A stretch of DNA of 33,844 nucleotides from Acidimicrobiaceae bacterium (GCA_003138855.1 PLHF01000095.1:1-33844), one strand, 5' to 3'. Shown: positions 23,940 to 31,443, numbered from the stretch's first letter. The notes: generated from the letters alone by a model not told the origin. Numbers and translations are program-made.

Positions 23940-23957
23940 GGTGCCGGAGCCGGCACC
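23940..23957 (+). terminator. Terminator-like hairpin after the acyl-CoA dehydrogenase gene
   Basis: GGTGCCGG-AG-CCGGCACC is a perfect 8-base inverted repeat with a tight loop, 15 bases after the stop codon. No T-run follows, as is common in high-GC genomes. The position supports termination of the dehydrogenase transcript before the VOC gene. Confidence 0.45.
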
Positions 23958-24007
23958 CATCACGGCATCCCGCCATGGCCGGGCGTCCATGCACCGGCCC
24001 CCGGTGG

Positions 24008-24013
24008 CACAAT
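24008..24013 (+). promoter_or_regulatory. Weak candidate -10 of a leaderless VOC transcript
   Basis: CACAAT, six bases (AGGGGC) before GTG 24020. It differs from TANNNT only in the first base. AGGGG is too close to the start to serve as a Shine-Dalgarno site. Confidence 0.3.
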
Positions 24014-24019
24014 AGGGGC

Positions 24020-24397
24020 GTGCTCGACCATCTCTCGATCCAGTGCGCCGACGTCGCCGCCAGCGCCGACTTCTACGACGCCGTCCTTGCCCCGCTGGGC
24101 GGGGAGCGGGTCATGGACTTCGGAGAGGTGGTCGGCTTCGGAGCCCCTCCGAAGCCCGAGTTCTGGATCGGCCCGCGCTCGACCGGGGAGGGGTTCCGTG
24201 AGGTCCACCTCGCGTTCGCCTCGCCCGATCGTGCCGCCGTACAGGCCTTCTTCGATGCGGCGGTGGCCACGGGTGCCGAGGTGTTGCACGCGCCCCGCCT
24301 CTGGCCGGAATACCACCCTGACTACTTCGGGGCGTTCGTGCGCGATCCCGACGGCAACAACGTCGAGGCCGTCTGCCATGCGCCCGTACAGCACTGA
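24020..24397 (+). CDS. VOC (glyoxalase/bleomycin-resistance-like) family protein
   Basis: A 125-residue vicinal-oxygen-chelate protein with paired beta-alpha-beta-beta-beta units. Conserved positions are the first metal-ligand His in LDHLSIQCADVAAS, the Y in SADFYDAVLAPLG, the second-module ligand in REVHLAFAS, and the terminal Glu in DPDGNNVEAVCH. The His/His/Glu pattern fits a metal-dependent member. Substrates in this superfamily vary (methylglyoxal adducts, catechols, antibiotics), so none is assigned. I chose GTG 24020 because the domain begins immediately after it; an ATG at 23975 would add 15 residues without resemblance. It follows the dehydrogenase after a hairpin, and a DinB-like gene follows. 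Confidence 0.87.
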   Translation: MLDHLSIQCADVAASADFYDAVLAPLGGERVMDFGEVVGFGAPPKPEFWIGPRSTGEGFREVHLAFASPDRAAVQAFFDAAVATGAEVLHAPRLWPEYHPDYFGAFVRDPDGNNVEAVCHAPVQH

Positions 24398-24456
24398 CGG
24401 CCCGGCCGCCGAAGACCAGCCGGCCGGTCGACCACCGACCCGAAGGGGGAACTGTC

Positions 24457-24963
24457 ATGGAAAGCGCTGACCTGCTTGCCGATGCGTTCGGGAGGATCCG
24501 CGACGGCGTCCACCGTGCAGTGGACGGGTTGACTGCCCACGACCTGGGTTTCCGGCCCGATGGCACCGGCAACTCGATCGCCTGGCTGGTGTGGCACCTG
24601 ACCCGCGTCCAGGACGACCACATCGCGGACGTCGCCGGAACCGGGCAGGTCTGGACGTCATCGGGGTGGGTCGGACGGTTCGCCCTGCCGTTGGACGCCG
24701 CCGACACCGGGTACGGCCACAGCTCCGACCAGGTCGCAGCAGTCACCACCGATGCCGAACTGCTCGGTGGCTACCACGAGGAAGTCCACCAGGCGACACT
24801 CCGATTCGTCCGGACGGTGTCCGGTGCCGACCTCGATCGGGTCGTGGACGAGCGGTGGGATCCGCCGGTGAGCCTGGGAGTCCGACTGGTCAGCGTCATC
24901 GCCGACGACCTCGAGCATGCCGGGCAGGCCGCCTATGTGCGGGGGATGGTGGAACGCAGGTGA
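24457..24963 (+). CDS. DinB-like / DUF664 family protein
   Basis: A 168-residue four-helix-bundle protein of the DinB/YfiT superfamily, which includes the mycothiol-dependent transferases of actinobacteria. Features are the first helix DLLADAFGRIRDGVHRAVDG, IAWLVWHLTRVQDDHIADV with a probable metal-ligand His (H47), GGYHEEVHQATLRFV, and SVIADDLEHAGQAAYVRGM with a second probable ligand His (H154). The superfamily usually binds a divalent metal with three His and may transfer low-molecular-weight thiols to electrophiles. A detoxification role beside a VOC protein is possible but inferred. The ATG has GGGGG about ten bases upstream. The gene begins 59 bases after the VOC stop, so they may be co-transcribed. 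Confidence 0.85.
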   Translation: MESADLLADAFGRIRDGVHRAVDGLTAHDLGFRPDGTGNSIAWLVWHLTRVQDDHIADVAGTGQVWTSSGWVGRFALPLDAADTGYGHSSDQVAAVTTDAELLGGYHEEVHQATLRFVRTVSGADLDRVVDERWDPPVSLGVRLVSVIADDLEHAGQAAYVRGMVERR

Positions 24964-25014
24964 CCCCGCGACGCCCCGGGAGTGGGGGAGTCCCGCAGAT
25001 GACGGGCCGGAACC

Positions 25015-25041
25015 AGCGGTAGGACCTTCTCCCCTACCGCT
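25015..25041 (+). terminator. Strong hairpin between DinB-like and flavodoxin-like genes
   Basis: AGCGGTAGG (25015-25023) and CCTACCGCT (25033-25041) form a perfect 9-base stem with a 9-base loop (ACCTTCTCC). It lies 51 bases after the DinB-like stop and 42 bases before the flavodoxin start. It could terminate the upstream transcript or act in the flavodoxin leader. No T-run is present. Confidence 0.45.
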
Positions 25042-25069
25042 CCGGACCCGTCGCAGCCACCATGTCGGC

Positions 25070-25076
25070 AGGAGGT
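25070..25076 (+). promoter_or_regulatory. Ribosome-binding site that fixes the flavodoxin TTG start
   Basis: AGGAGGT seven bases before TTG 25084. The competing in-frame GTG at 25075 overlaps this site and so is unlikely to be the start. Confidence 0.7.
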
Positions 25077-25083
25077 GGGTGCA

Positions 25084-25614
25084 TTGAAGACCGTGGTGAT
25101 CTACGAGTCCCTGTTCGGCAACACGCATCTGGTCGCGGAGCACGTGGCCGAGGCGGCGGGCCTGCACGGCGAGGTCGTCCTCGTCCCGGTGGGCGAAGCA
25201 ACATCCGAGGTGATCGATGGCGCGGACCTCCTGGTGGTCGGGGGGCCGACCCACGTCCACGGGCTGACCTGGTCGGCCACACGGCACGCTGCCGAGGCCG
25301 AGGCCGCCAAGCACGACGACCGCACACTCGACCCCGATGCAGAGGGGCCGGGCCTGCGTACCTGGTTCCATGGCCTCGGCCAGGTGCACGGCACCCCGGC
25401 GGCGGCCTTCGACACCCGTTTCGACGGGCCGGCCGAATTCACCGGACGCGCCTCGAAGGGAATCGGCCGACGGCTCCGTCACCATGGGTTCAGTGAGGTG
25501 GCCGAGCCCGAGAGCTTCCTCGTCGACAAGGACAATCACCTCCTCGCGGGCGAGTCCGACCGGGCCCGCCGTTGGGCCGACGGGCTGGTGAGCCGCCTCA
25601 CGGCCGCTGGTTGA
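25084..25614 (+). CDS. Flavodoxin domain-containing protein
   Basis: A 176-residue flavodoxin-like protein. The FMN-phosphate loop is at the N-terminus (KTVVIYESLFGNTHLVAEHV, S/T-x-x-G-N-T type), followed by ADLLVVGGPTHVHGL for the isoalloxazine-contacting loop and a third element around GTPAAAFDTRFDG. The order of these segments fits small flavodoxins that act in electron transfer or as oxygen-insensitive quinone-type reductases. No partner reductase is adjacent. The TTG start is supported by an ideal AGGAGGT and by the family N-terminus (MKTVVIYES). It is the last plus-strand gene of this block and is convergent with the D-threonine-aldolase-like gene, 47 bases away. The upstream hairpin may separate it from the DinB-like gene. 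Confidence 0.86.
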   Translation: MKTVVIYESLFGNTHLVAEHVAEAAGLHGEVVLVPVGEATSEVIDGADLLVVGGPTHVHGLTWSATRHAAEAEAAKHDDRTLDPDAEGPGLRTWFHGLGQVHGTPAAAFDTRFDGPAEFTGRASKGIGRRLRHHGFSEVAEPESFLVDKDNHLLAGESDRARRWADGLVSRLTAAG

Positions 25615-25661
25615 GCCGGAGCCGGGGGGCGACGAGTCCGGCGTGCGTCGGGTCGTCCGGG

Positions 25662-26837
25662 CTACTGCGAGCAGCCCCGCGCGTCGATGGCGGCGGTCCC
25701 GACCACCACGTCGCCACGGACGAGCCACAGGAGGTCGTAGCGATCCACGGTCGGGTCGCAGTGGGGAGGAACCAGTTCGATCACCTCCCCGCGCTCGAGC
25801 GGCGACGGCCCGCCCGTCGTGACGAGGCCGTGTTCGTCACCGAAGAAGTGGTACCCGGTGCCCGCCTTCCGGCCCACGACAAGCGGCACGCCGGCATCGG
25901 TCGCCATGGCCTTGAGGCCCGCGTCGACGGTCACGAAGCCGGCCTGGTTGGCCGAGACGACCGTGGTGGCGATGGTCAGGCTCTGGTGGAACCTCCCCTC
26001 GGGGTCACCCCCCAGAGCGTCGCGGTACTCGCGGTCCATGAAGACGTAGCTCCCGGGCTGGAGCTCGTTCAGCACGCCGAGCTCGATGTCGAGCATCGAC
26101 GTCCCCGTGCCGCCGCCGGTGCGGAGGGGCACCTCGTGGCCGGCCGCCTCGAGGGCGCCGACCACCACCGAGAGCCGATCAGCCGCTGCCCGGGCCGCCG
26201 CGAGCCGCTCCCCACGTCCCGACACGTGCTGGACGTGGCCGGCGTAGCCCTGCACGCCGCCGAAACGCAGGCCGGCGCTGCCGGCCACGAGCCCGGCGAT
26301 GGACGTCGCCTCGTCCGGGCCGAGCACCCCTGTGCGCCCGAGTCCCACGTCGACGTCGCAGAGCACGGTGATCTCCACGCCGGCTCCCCGGACCGCGGCG
26401 GCCAGTTCGCCCACCCCCACCGGATGGTCCACGACGACGGCCAGCTCGCACCGTGCGGCCAACGTCGCAGCCCGCTCCGCCGCCGCAGGTCCGACGATCG
26501 GAGAGGTGAGCAGTACCGGGACCTGGCCGGCGAAGCCATCCTCGGCCAGCCGGTCGACGAGCACCTCGGCCTCCGCGAGTTTGGCGCAGGACAGCCCGAT
26601 CGCACCGTGTTCGAGCTGGAGCCGGGCGATGAATGCCGACTTGTGCGACTTCATGTGCGGGCGGAGACCCAGCCCGCCTGCCGCGGCCACGTCCTCCATC
26701 ATCCGGATGTTGTCCGACAGGAGATCGAGGTCGCAGAGAACCGCCGGTGTGGGGATCCGGGCACGGGACCCCGGCCGGCCCACGCCGTCGAGCGCACGCG
26801 GGATCCCCCGCTCGTTGTTCCGGTACCCGACGGCCAC
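25662..26837 (-). CDS. D-threonine aldolase / D-serine dehydratase-like (DSD1) PLP enzyme
   Basis: A 391-residue fold-III PLP enzyme with an alanine-racemase-like N-terminal barrel and a C-terminal D-serine-dehydratase-like domain. The start of the barrel is IPTPAVLCDLDLLSDNIRMM. The PLP Lys is expected in LRPHMKSHKS (K63, the HxK(T/S)HK motif). VQGYAGHVQH and LRTGGGTGTS form parts of the cofactor site. The C-terminal HCD motif in VPPHCDPTVD (H359, D361) matches the metal site of D-threonine aldolases. Family members cleave beta-hydroxy-D-amino acids to glycine plus aldehyde, or dehydrate D-serine; which applies here is not clear. The start is GTG 26837 with AAGGA upstream. It lies 61 bases after a fumarylacetoacetase-family gene, and the metallo-hydrolase trio is probably one transcript. 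Confidence 0.88.
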   Translation of the reverse strand: MAVGYRNNERGIPRALDGVGRPGSRARIPTPAVLCDLDLLSDNIRMMEDVAAAGGLGLRPHMKSHKSAFIARLQLEHGAIGLSCAKLAEAEVLVDRLAEDGFAGQVPVLLTSPIVGPAAAERAATLAARCELAVVVDHPVGVGELAAAVRGAGVEITVLCDVDVGLGRTGVLGPDEATSIAGLVAGSAGLRFGGVQGYAGHVQHVSGRGERLAAARAAADRLSVVVGALEAAGHEVPLRTGGGTGTSMLDIELGVLNELQPGSYVFMDREYRDALGGDPEGRFHQSLTIATTVVSANQAGFVTVDAGLKAMATDAGVPLVVGRKAGTGYHFFGDEHGLVTTGGPSPLERGEVIELVPPHCDPTVDRYDLLWLVRGDVVVGTAAIDARGCSQ

Positions 26838-26898
26838 GGACCCGATCCTTGCATCAGGCCGGGACGCAGGCCACCGTCACTCCGGCCCGGCTAACTGC

Positions 26899-27834
26899 TC
26901 ACTGCCGGGCCCGGGGGATGGCAACGGGGGCAACACCCCCGGTGATGCGCATCGTCATGGTGCCGATCTCCTGCACCGACACGGTGACCTCGTCACCGGG
27001 CTGCAGCGACGGGTACCCCTCGATGCCGTGGCGGCCCCACATCTCGACAAGGCACCCCCCTCCGCAGGTGCCCGATCCGATGATGTCACCCGGTCGGACC
27101 TCGGTGCCCCGGGAGGCGTAGGCGAGCAGCTCTCCGAAGGACCACGCCATGCTGTCCATGCGATCCTCGCCGAGCGGCCTGTTGTTGATGCTCGGGGTCA
27201 TCGTCAAGGCAAACGATGTACCGGATCGGTACGGGTCGAGTTCGTCGGGTGTGACGAGCACCGGCCCCAGCGTGGTAGCGGTGTCCTTCGCCTTGGCCGG
27301 GCCCAGGCCCACCTGCATCTCGCCGAACTGGAGATCTCGCGCCGACCAGTCGACGAGCATCGTGTACCCGGCGATGTGTGCCTCGGCCTCGTCGGGCGAC
27401 AGGTCACGGCCCGCTCGTCCGACCACGGCCGCCACTTCGAGCTCGAGGTCGAAGAGGGAGCTGCCCGGGGCGATGGGGACCGGATCGTCGGGACCGATGA
27501 CGGCATAGGGATTGGTGAAGTAGAAGGCCGGCGCCTCGTACCACTGGGGCGGTATCGGATTGTCGAGCCCGCGCGCCCCGGCGAAGTGCGACTCGAAGGT
27601 CATGAAGTCCCGTACGGTCGGCGGGTCCGGGATGGGTGCCAGGAGCCGTACGGTGCTGTAGGGGCGCACCTCCCCGTCCGTGCCGAGCGCGGCGTTGCCC
27701 GCTTCCCGCAGTGTCGTGCCGTCGTCGCCGAGGAGGTCGACGAGTCGAACGCCCGCCGGCAGCGGGTGCACGGTGCCGTGGCGGAGCACGCCGGCCCGTG
27801 CGGTCGCGCCGTCGGCGAAGGTCAGGAACCTCAC
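26899..27834 (-). CDS. Fumarylacetoacetate hydrolase family protein
   Basis: A 311-residue FAH-fold enzyme of the group that cleaves or decarboxylates acylpyruvate-type intermediates in aromatic and sugar-acid breakdown. The small N-terminal domain (VRFLTFADGATARAGVLRHG) precedes the catalytic domain: RDFMTFESHFAGA, PAFYFTNPYAVIGPDDPV, the acidic metal site FDLELEVAAVVG (E131, E133) with D162 in LVDWSARDLQ, then GPAKAKDTATTLGP and GDIIGSGTCGGGC. I chose GTG 27834, which overlaps the upstream stop (GTGA); a GTG at 27846 is also in frame. The overlap shows co-translation with the metallo-hydrolase gene. The exact substrate is unknown. Confidence 0.9.
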   Translation of the reverse strand: MRFLTFADGATARAGVLRHGTVHPLPAGVRLVDLLGDDGTTLREAGNAALGTDGEVRPYSTVRLLAPIPDPPTVRDFMTFESHFAGARGLDNPIPPQWYEAPAFYFTNPYAVIGPDDPVPIAPGSSLFDLELEVAAVVGRAGRDLSPDEAEAHIAGYTMLVDWSARDLQFGEMQVGLGPAKAKDTATTLGPVLVTPDELDPYRSGTSFALTMTPSINNRPLGEDRMDSMAWSFGELLAYASRGTEVRPGDIIGSGTCGGGCLVEMWGRHGIEGYPSLQPGDEVTVSVQEIGTMTMRITGGVAPVAIPRARQ

Positions 27835-28796
27835 CAGCGACAGCACACGTGGGTGGTCAGGGGCCCGCCGTTCCAGGTGATGGCGTCAGTGAACGCCCCG
27901 AACAGGTCGAACTCCCCGCCGACCGCGTCTGCGTAGGCACGGTGGAGGTTGAGGACCAGACGCTCCCCGTCCGCCCAGCCCGCGAACTCCCCGAGATCGG
28001 CCTGTCGGGCCGCTTCGAGAGGGCTGAGCCCCTCGCGCCGCCCCTCCTCGGCCAGCGAGAGCACGAACCGGTAGTAGCGCTCGTGGTCACCCAGCACCGT
28101 CGCGAGGCCGGTGGCGCCCACGATCGGTCCGTGGCCGGGCACGAGGTGGTCGGGTTCGAACTCCGCCAGCCAGTCGAGTGCACGGAGTGCCCCGTCGACG
28201 GAGCCGCCACTCACCAGGGGGGTCAGGCCGTGGAACACCAGGTCGCCGGAGAAGAGCACTCGCTCGTCCGGCAGCCACGCGATCAGGTCTCCCGTCGTGT
28301 GGGCGTCGTATCCGGGGTGGAGGAGGTCGACCCGCCGTGTGCCGGTGAACACGGTCAGGCCGGAACGGATGACGACGCTGGGCACCCGTCTGGTCACGTT
28401 TCCCCACTCCGGCACCGGGTCCCATACGGGCGGACAGCCGTCGATCACCGGATCGACGAGCAGTGCGGCACGCATGTTCTCGTGACCGATGAGCGAGGCC
28501 TCCGGCGGCAGGAGGCAATTGCCGTAGGTGTGGTCCCCGTGCTCGTGGGTGTTCACCGCGAATCGCACGGGCTCGCCGTCGGTGGCAACGGCGATTGCAT
28601 CGAGGAATCGCCGCGTCCGCTCCTCGGTCGCACAGGTGTCGACGACCAGCGTCCCGTCCCCGCCGGTGATGGCACCGGCGTTGTTGAGCCACCACGAGCC
28701 GTCCGGTTGGACCCATGCATGCACACCGTCGACGATCTCTTCGAGGCGCGCCGGCGACGCAGTGGGGTCTGCCCCGTGGCTGTGGTGCGCCTCCAC
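27831..28796 (-). CDS. Metallo-beta-lactamase fold hydrolase
   Basis: A 321-residue MBL-fold enzyme. The metal motif NTHEHGDHTYGN gives H84, H86, D88 and H89. Further ligands are in DAHTTGDLIAW, LFSGDLVFHG and VPGHGP. The opening VDGVHAWVQPDGSWWLNNAG resembles lactonase or SoxH-like members rather than class B beta-lactamases. No signal peptide is present, so a cytoplasmic thioester- or lactone-hydrolase role is more likely than antibiotic resistance. It is the first gene of a minus-strand trio with the FAH-family and D-threonine-aldolase-like genes. The start is GTG 28796; no strong ribosome-binding site was seen, so the start is less certain. Confidence 0.88.
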   Translation of the reverse strand: MEAHHSHGADPTASPARLEEIVDGVHAWVQPDGSWWLNNAGAITGGDGTLVVDTCATEERTRRFLDAIAVATDGEPVRFAVNTHEHGDHTYGNCLLPPEASLIGHENMRAALLVDPVIDGCPPVWDPVPEWGNVTRRVPSVVIRSGLTVFTGTRRVDLLHPGYDAHTTGDLIAWLPDERVLFSGDLVFHGLTPLVSGGSVDGALRALDWLAEFEPDHLVPGHGPIVGATGLATVLGDHERYYRFVLSLAEEGRREGLSPLEAARQADLGEFAGWADGERLVLNLHRAYADAVGGEFDLFGAFTDAITWNGGPLTTHVCCRW

Positions 28797-28992
28797 CCGA
28801 ACCCGCTCAGTCCGTCACCCGAACGAGGGTGCGGCGGGCACCGCCCTCGGCACGGGGCTGCCGGCCAGGTGACATCTGTGCAACCTAGCGCGCCGTGGCG
28901 CTCCGCCCCGGAGATCGACCGACCCCCGGCCGGTGCGTGGGCTCTGCATCCGTCGCCGCCACGACGGCGGATTGCGGCCCTCCGGCCGGTGA

Positions 28993-30027
28993 TCAGTCCG
29001 CAGGAGCTTGGCTGACGGAGGCGGCCACATCCGCCACCAGGCCCGCAACCGCCAGGTCGTGGGCGACAGTGATGGCGTTGACCACGGCCACCGACGTGGA
29101 CGAACCGTGGCTGATCACACAGACGCCGTTCACCCCGAGCAACATCGCCCCGCCGGTGGTCTCGGGGTCGAGAGCGGTGGCGAGAGGCATCAGGTGCGGT
29201 AGCAGTGCCTCGGCGGTCTCCCGGACCTCCGGGCGGACGAGGATCTCGGTGAGGGCGCCCATCAGAAACCGGAGGGAGCCCTCCAGCGTCTTGAGGGCCA
29301 CGTTGCCGGTGAACCCGTCGGTGACGATGACGTCCGCCAGCCCCTCGAAGAAGTCCCGGCCCTCGACGTTGCCGACGAACTCGAGGCCGGCTCCCCCCGC
29401 ACCGTCGGCCAGCAGGGCGTGGGTCTCCTTCACCAGCGGGGTCCCCTTGGACTTCTCCTCGCCGATCGAGAGGAGTGCGACTCTGGGCCGCTCCACTCCG
29501 TAGCGCTTGTGGGCGTAGGTCGCCCCCATCTCGGCGAACTGCACGAGCATCTGGGAGGAACACTCGGCGTTTGCGCCGGAGTCGAGCAGCACCGTGGGCC
29601 AGGCCCGATTGGGGTCGGGAATCGGTGTGGCGATGGCGGGCCGGATCACCCCGGGCAGCCGTCCCATCCGCAGAAGGGCCGACGCCATGGTGGCCCCGGT
29701 GTTGCCCGCCGACACCATGGCCATGGCCCTGCCGTCCCGCACTGCCTCGGCGGCCCGGACGAGGGACGAGTCCTTCCTCCGGCGGACACCGTGGGCAGGG
29801 TCGTCCTCCATGCCGATGACCTCGCTGGCCGCCATCACGGGCAGATCGCCGGTGTCACCCAGCTCGCCCGGGCGCCCCACCAGGACCACTGCGATTTTCC
29901 CCTGCTCCGCCGCCTGACGGGCCCCTGCGACGATCTCACCAGGAGCCTTGTCGCCGCCCATGGCATCGACCGCCACCGGAAGTGCGGCAAATGCCTCACC
30001 GGTCGGTCGTTCCCCCCCTCGTGCCAC
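28993..30027 (-). CDS. plsX: Phosphate acyltransferase PlsX
   Basis: PlsX converts acyl-ACP to acyl-phosphate for phospholipid synthesis by PlsY. The product carries the N-terminal VAVDAMGGDKAPGEIVAGA, then AMVSAGNTGATMASALLRMG, the segment VLLDSGANAECSSQMLVQFA, LLSIGEEKSKGTPLVKE, and DVIVTDGFTGNVALKTLEG, ending with GGAMLLGVNG. I chose GTG 30027, which shares one base with the rpmF stop (TAGTG) and gives 344 residues. GTG 29976, immediately before AVDAMGGD, would give 327 and is the main alternative. The rpmF-plsX order is standard. The usual next gene, acpP, is about 15 kb downstream across an insertion of accessory genes. Confidence 0.94.
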   Translation of the reverse strand: MARGGERPTGEAFAALPVAVDAMGGDKAPGEIVAGARQAAEQGKIAVVLVGRPGELGDTGDLPVMAASEVIGMEDDPAHGVRRRKDSSLVRAAEAVRDGRAMAMVSAGNTGATMASALLRMGRLPGVIRPAIATPIPDPNRAWPTVLLDSGANAECSSQMLVQFAEMGATYAHKRYGVERPRVALLSIGEEKSKGTPLVKETHALLADGAGGAGLEFVGNVEGRDFFEGLADVIVTDGFTGNVALKTLEGSLRFLMGALTEILVRPEVRETAEALLPHLMPLATALDPETTGGAMLLGVNGVCVISHGSSTSVAVVNAITVAHDLAVAGLVADVAASVSQAPAD

Positions 30028-30206
30028 TAATCGACTTCGATCGCCTGCCGGCCTTTGTACCACCCGCAGTTGGGGCAGACAACGTGGGGAAGCTTGGCCG
30101 TCGTGCACTGGGGGCACACCGAGCGTGCCGGCACCTTCAGCACCCAGTTGGACGCCCGGCGACTGCGGCTCTTCGACTTGGAGGTCTTCTTCTTCGGAAC
30201 GGCCAT
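30027..30206 (-). CDS. rpmF: 50S ribosomal protein bL32
   Basis: A 59-residue bL32, a small zinc-ribbon protein of the large subunit. It begins MAVPKKKTSKSKSRSRRA, the family N-terminus, and carries two CxxC pairs (C31-PQ-C34 and C44-PN-C47) that bind zinc, followed by NCGWYKGRQAIEVD. Because both CxxC motifs are intact this is the zinc-containing form. ATG 30206 is the only sensible start. It is 30 bases after yceD and directly abuts plsX. The yceD-rpmF-plsX order is conserved in bacteria. Confidence 0.97.
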   Translation of the reverse strand: MAVPKKKTSKSKSRSRRASNWVLKVPARSVCPQCTTAKLPHVVCPNCGWYKGRQAIEVD

Positions 30207-30236
30207 AGGGGTGACATCCTAGGTCAAGACGCGCCC

Positions 30237-30815
30237 CTAGGGTTCCCGCAGCGTGTCGAGCACCGACCAACGGGGGTCCCCCGCCGGAACGCACTCGCAC
30301 TCGTCCACGTTCCGATTGATCCCGCACTGGGGGCAGAGGCCACGGCAGTCCTCCGAGCACAATGGGGCCAGGGGGAGTTCGAGCAGGACCGCGTCACGGG
30401 CCAACGGCTCGAGATCCACCTCGTCACGGACGAGAAGGTAGGCGTCCTCGTCCCGGTTGGCGGCACCCGCCGGGACGAAGCGCTCCCGAACGGGCGCCAC
30501 CACCTGGCCGGTCACCGGACCGCCGCAACGGCGGCACTCGCCGCGCCACGGCGCGCTGACCGTGCCCGTGGCCGTGATCCCGCCCGGGTAGGACGACAGG
30601 GTCAGGTCTGCCTCCACCGGTGCCCCGTCGGGCACCGTCACCGACACTGCGGCCAGCCCGTCGATCACCCCCTGGCGCACCTCGTGCCGGGTGGTGCCGG
30701 CCACCTTGCGCAGGGCGGCCACCTGGACGACGAACGGTCGCTTCACCCGCGGCGGGTTCTCGGGTCGTGCACCCACGACGGGTGCGAGGTCGACGCGTTC
30801 GGACTCGGACGTCAC
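30237..30815 (-). CDS. YceD family protein (DUF177)
   Basis: A 192-residue YceD/DUF177 protein; homologues are linked to 23S rRNA accumulation and almost always precede rpmF. The core runs from VQVAALRKVAGTTRHEVRQ through SAPWRGECRRCGGPVTGQV to PLCSEDCRGLCPQCGINRN. Eight Cys in CxxC-like pairs (C94/C97, C153/C157, C161/C164, C173/C175) suggest zinc binding, typical of the Gram-positive branch. The N-terminal 25 residues are polar and probably disordered. The start is GTG 30815, 13 bases after the stop of the DivIVA-like gene. Confidence 0.9.
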   Translation of the reverse strand: MTSESERVDLAPVVGARPENPPRVKRPFVVQVAALRKVAGTTRHEVRQGVIDGLAAVSVTVPDGAPVEADLTLSSYPGGITATGTVSAPWRGECRRCGGPVTGQVVAPVRERFVPAGAANRDEDAYLLVRDEVDLEPLARDAVLLELPLAPLCSEDCRGLCPQCGINRNVDECECVPAGDPRWSVLDTLREP

Positions 30816-30828
30816 CGGACCTGCCCGC

Positions 30829-31443
30829 TCAGTCGAGGTCTTGGTCGAAGAAGCCCTCCGGCTCGTCGACGTCCGAACCTCCCCCGAGTACCGAGTCGGC
30901 GGCCGCCAGCGTGGTGTCCCCCTGGTCGCCGATCTCCACCGGAGGCAGCGGGGAGACCTGCAGCTTCTCGCGGCCGGCCTGCACGGTCTTCATCGTGCGG
31001 TCGAGCACGATCTCGAAGCTGGCCAGCTTCTGGTCGGCGTAGTCCTCGGCCTCGTGCCGGAGTCGTCGGGCCTCTTCGTTGGCGTCGTCGAGGATGCGCT
31101 GGGCGACGTGACTGGCCTGGCGCACGATCTCCGTGCGCTGGACCATGCGCTCGGCCTGGACCCGCACCTCCTCCAGCAGGGCGTCGGCCTCCCTCGACTT
31201 CTCGGCCAGGAACTCGTCGCGCTCCTTCAGGAGCCAACGCGCCTGGCGCAGTTCGTCGGGCATGTGATCGAGGGCCCCCTGCAGCAGTTCGGCCAGCTCT
31301 TCGCGGGAGACAAGCACCGACGCCGACAGGGGCATCGCCTTTGCGGTCTGCACCAGCCCGAGCGCTCTGCGGATGAAGGCCTCTGCGCCCTGCTGAGCTC
31401 CGGCGGCCCGCTCACGGTCGAGGTCCTCGAACACGTCACTCAT
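30829..31443 (-). CDS. SepIVA/DivIVA-like coiled-coil cell-division protein
   Basis: A 204-residue protein dominated by charged heptad-like helices: VSREELAELLQGALDHMPDE, WLLKERDEFLAEKSREADAL, LEEVRVQAERMVQ and EEARRLRHEAEDYADQK, with an acidic C-terminal tail (DSVLGGGSDVDEPEGFFDQD). The position between coaD and yceD is where actinobacteria carry sepIVA, a DivIVA-like septation factor essential in mycobacteria. Lack of the full DivIVA N-terminal membrane-binding signature makes SepIVA the better match. ATG 31443 overlaps the coaD stop by 8 bases. Function is inferred mainly from position and coiled-coil character. Confidence 0.75.
   Translation of the reverse strand: MSDVFEDLDRERAAGAQQGAEAFIRRALGLVQTAKAMPLSASVLVSREELAELLQGALDHMPDELRQARWLLKERDEFLAEKSREADALLEEVRVQAERMVQRTEIVRQASHVAQRILDDANEEARRLRHEAEDYADQKLASFEIVLDRTMKTVQAGREKLQVSPLPPVEIGDQGDTTLAAADSVLGGGSDVDEPEGFFDQDLD

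Noticed and set aside
27831-28796. Metallo-beta-lactamase-fold gene as an antibiotic-resistance gene
   Set aside because: No signal peptide, an opening unlike class B enzymes, and operon partners that are metabolic enzymes.
28797-28992. Possible short gene or regulatory RNA between plsX and the MBL gene
   Set aside because: Only short GC-rich inverted repeats and antisense shadows were found; no frame, promoter or conserved RNA pattern could be supported.
30030-30360. PlsX frame extending upstream to 30360
   Set aside because: The extension is a shadow of rpmF and yceD; PlsX resemblance begins only at AVDAMGGD.
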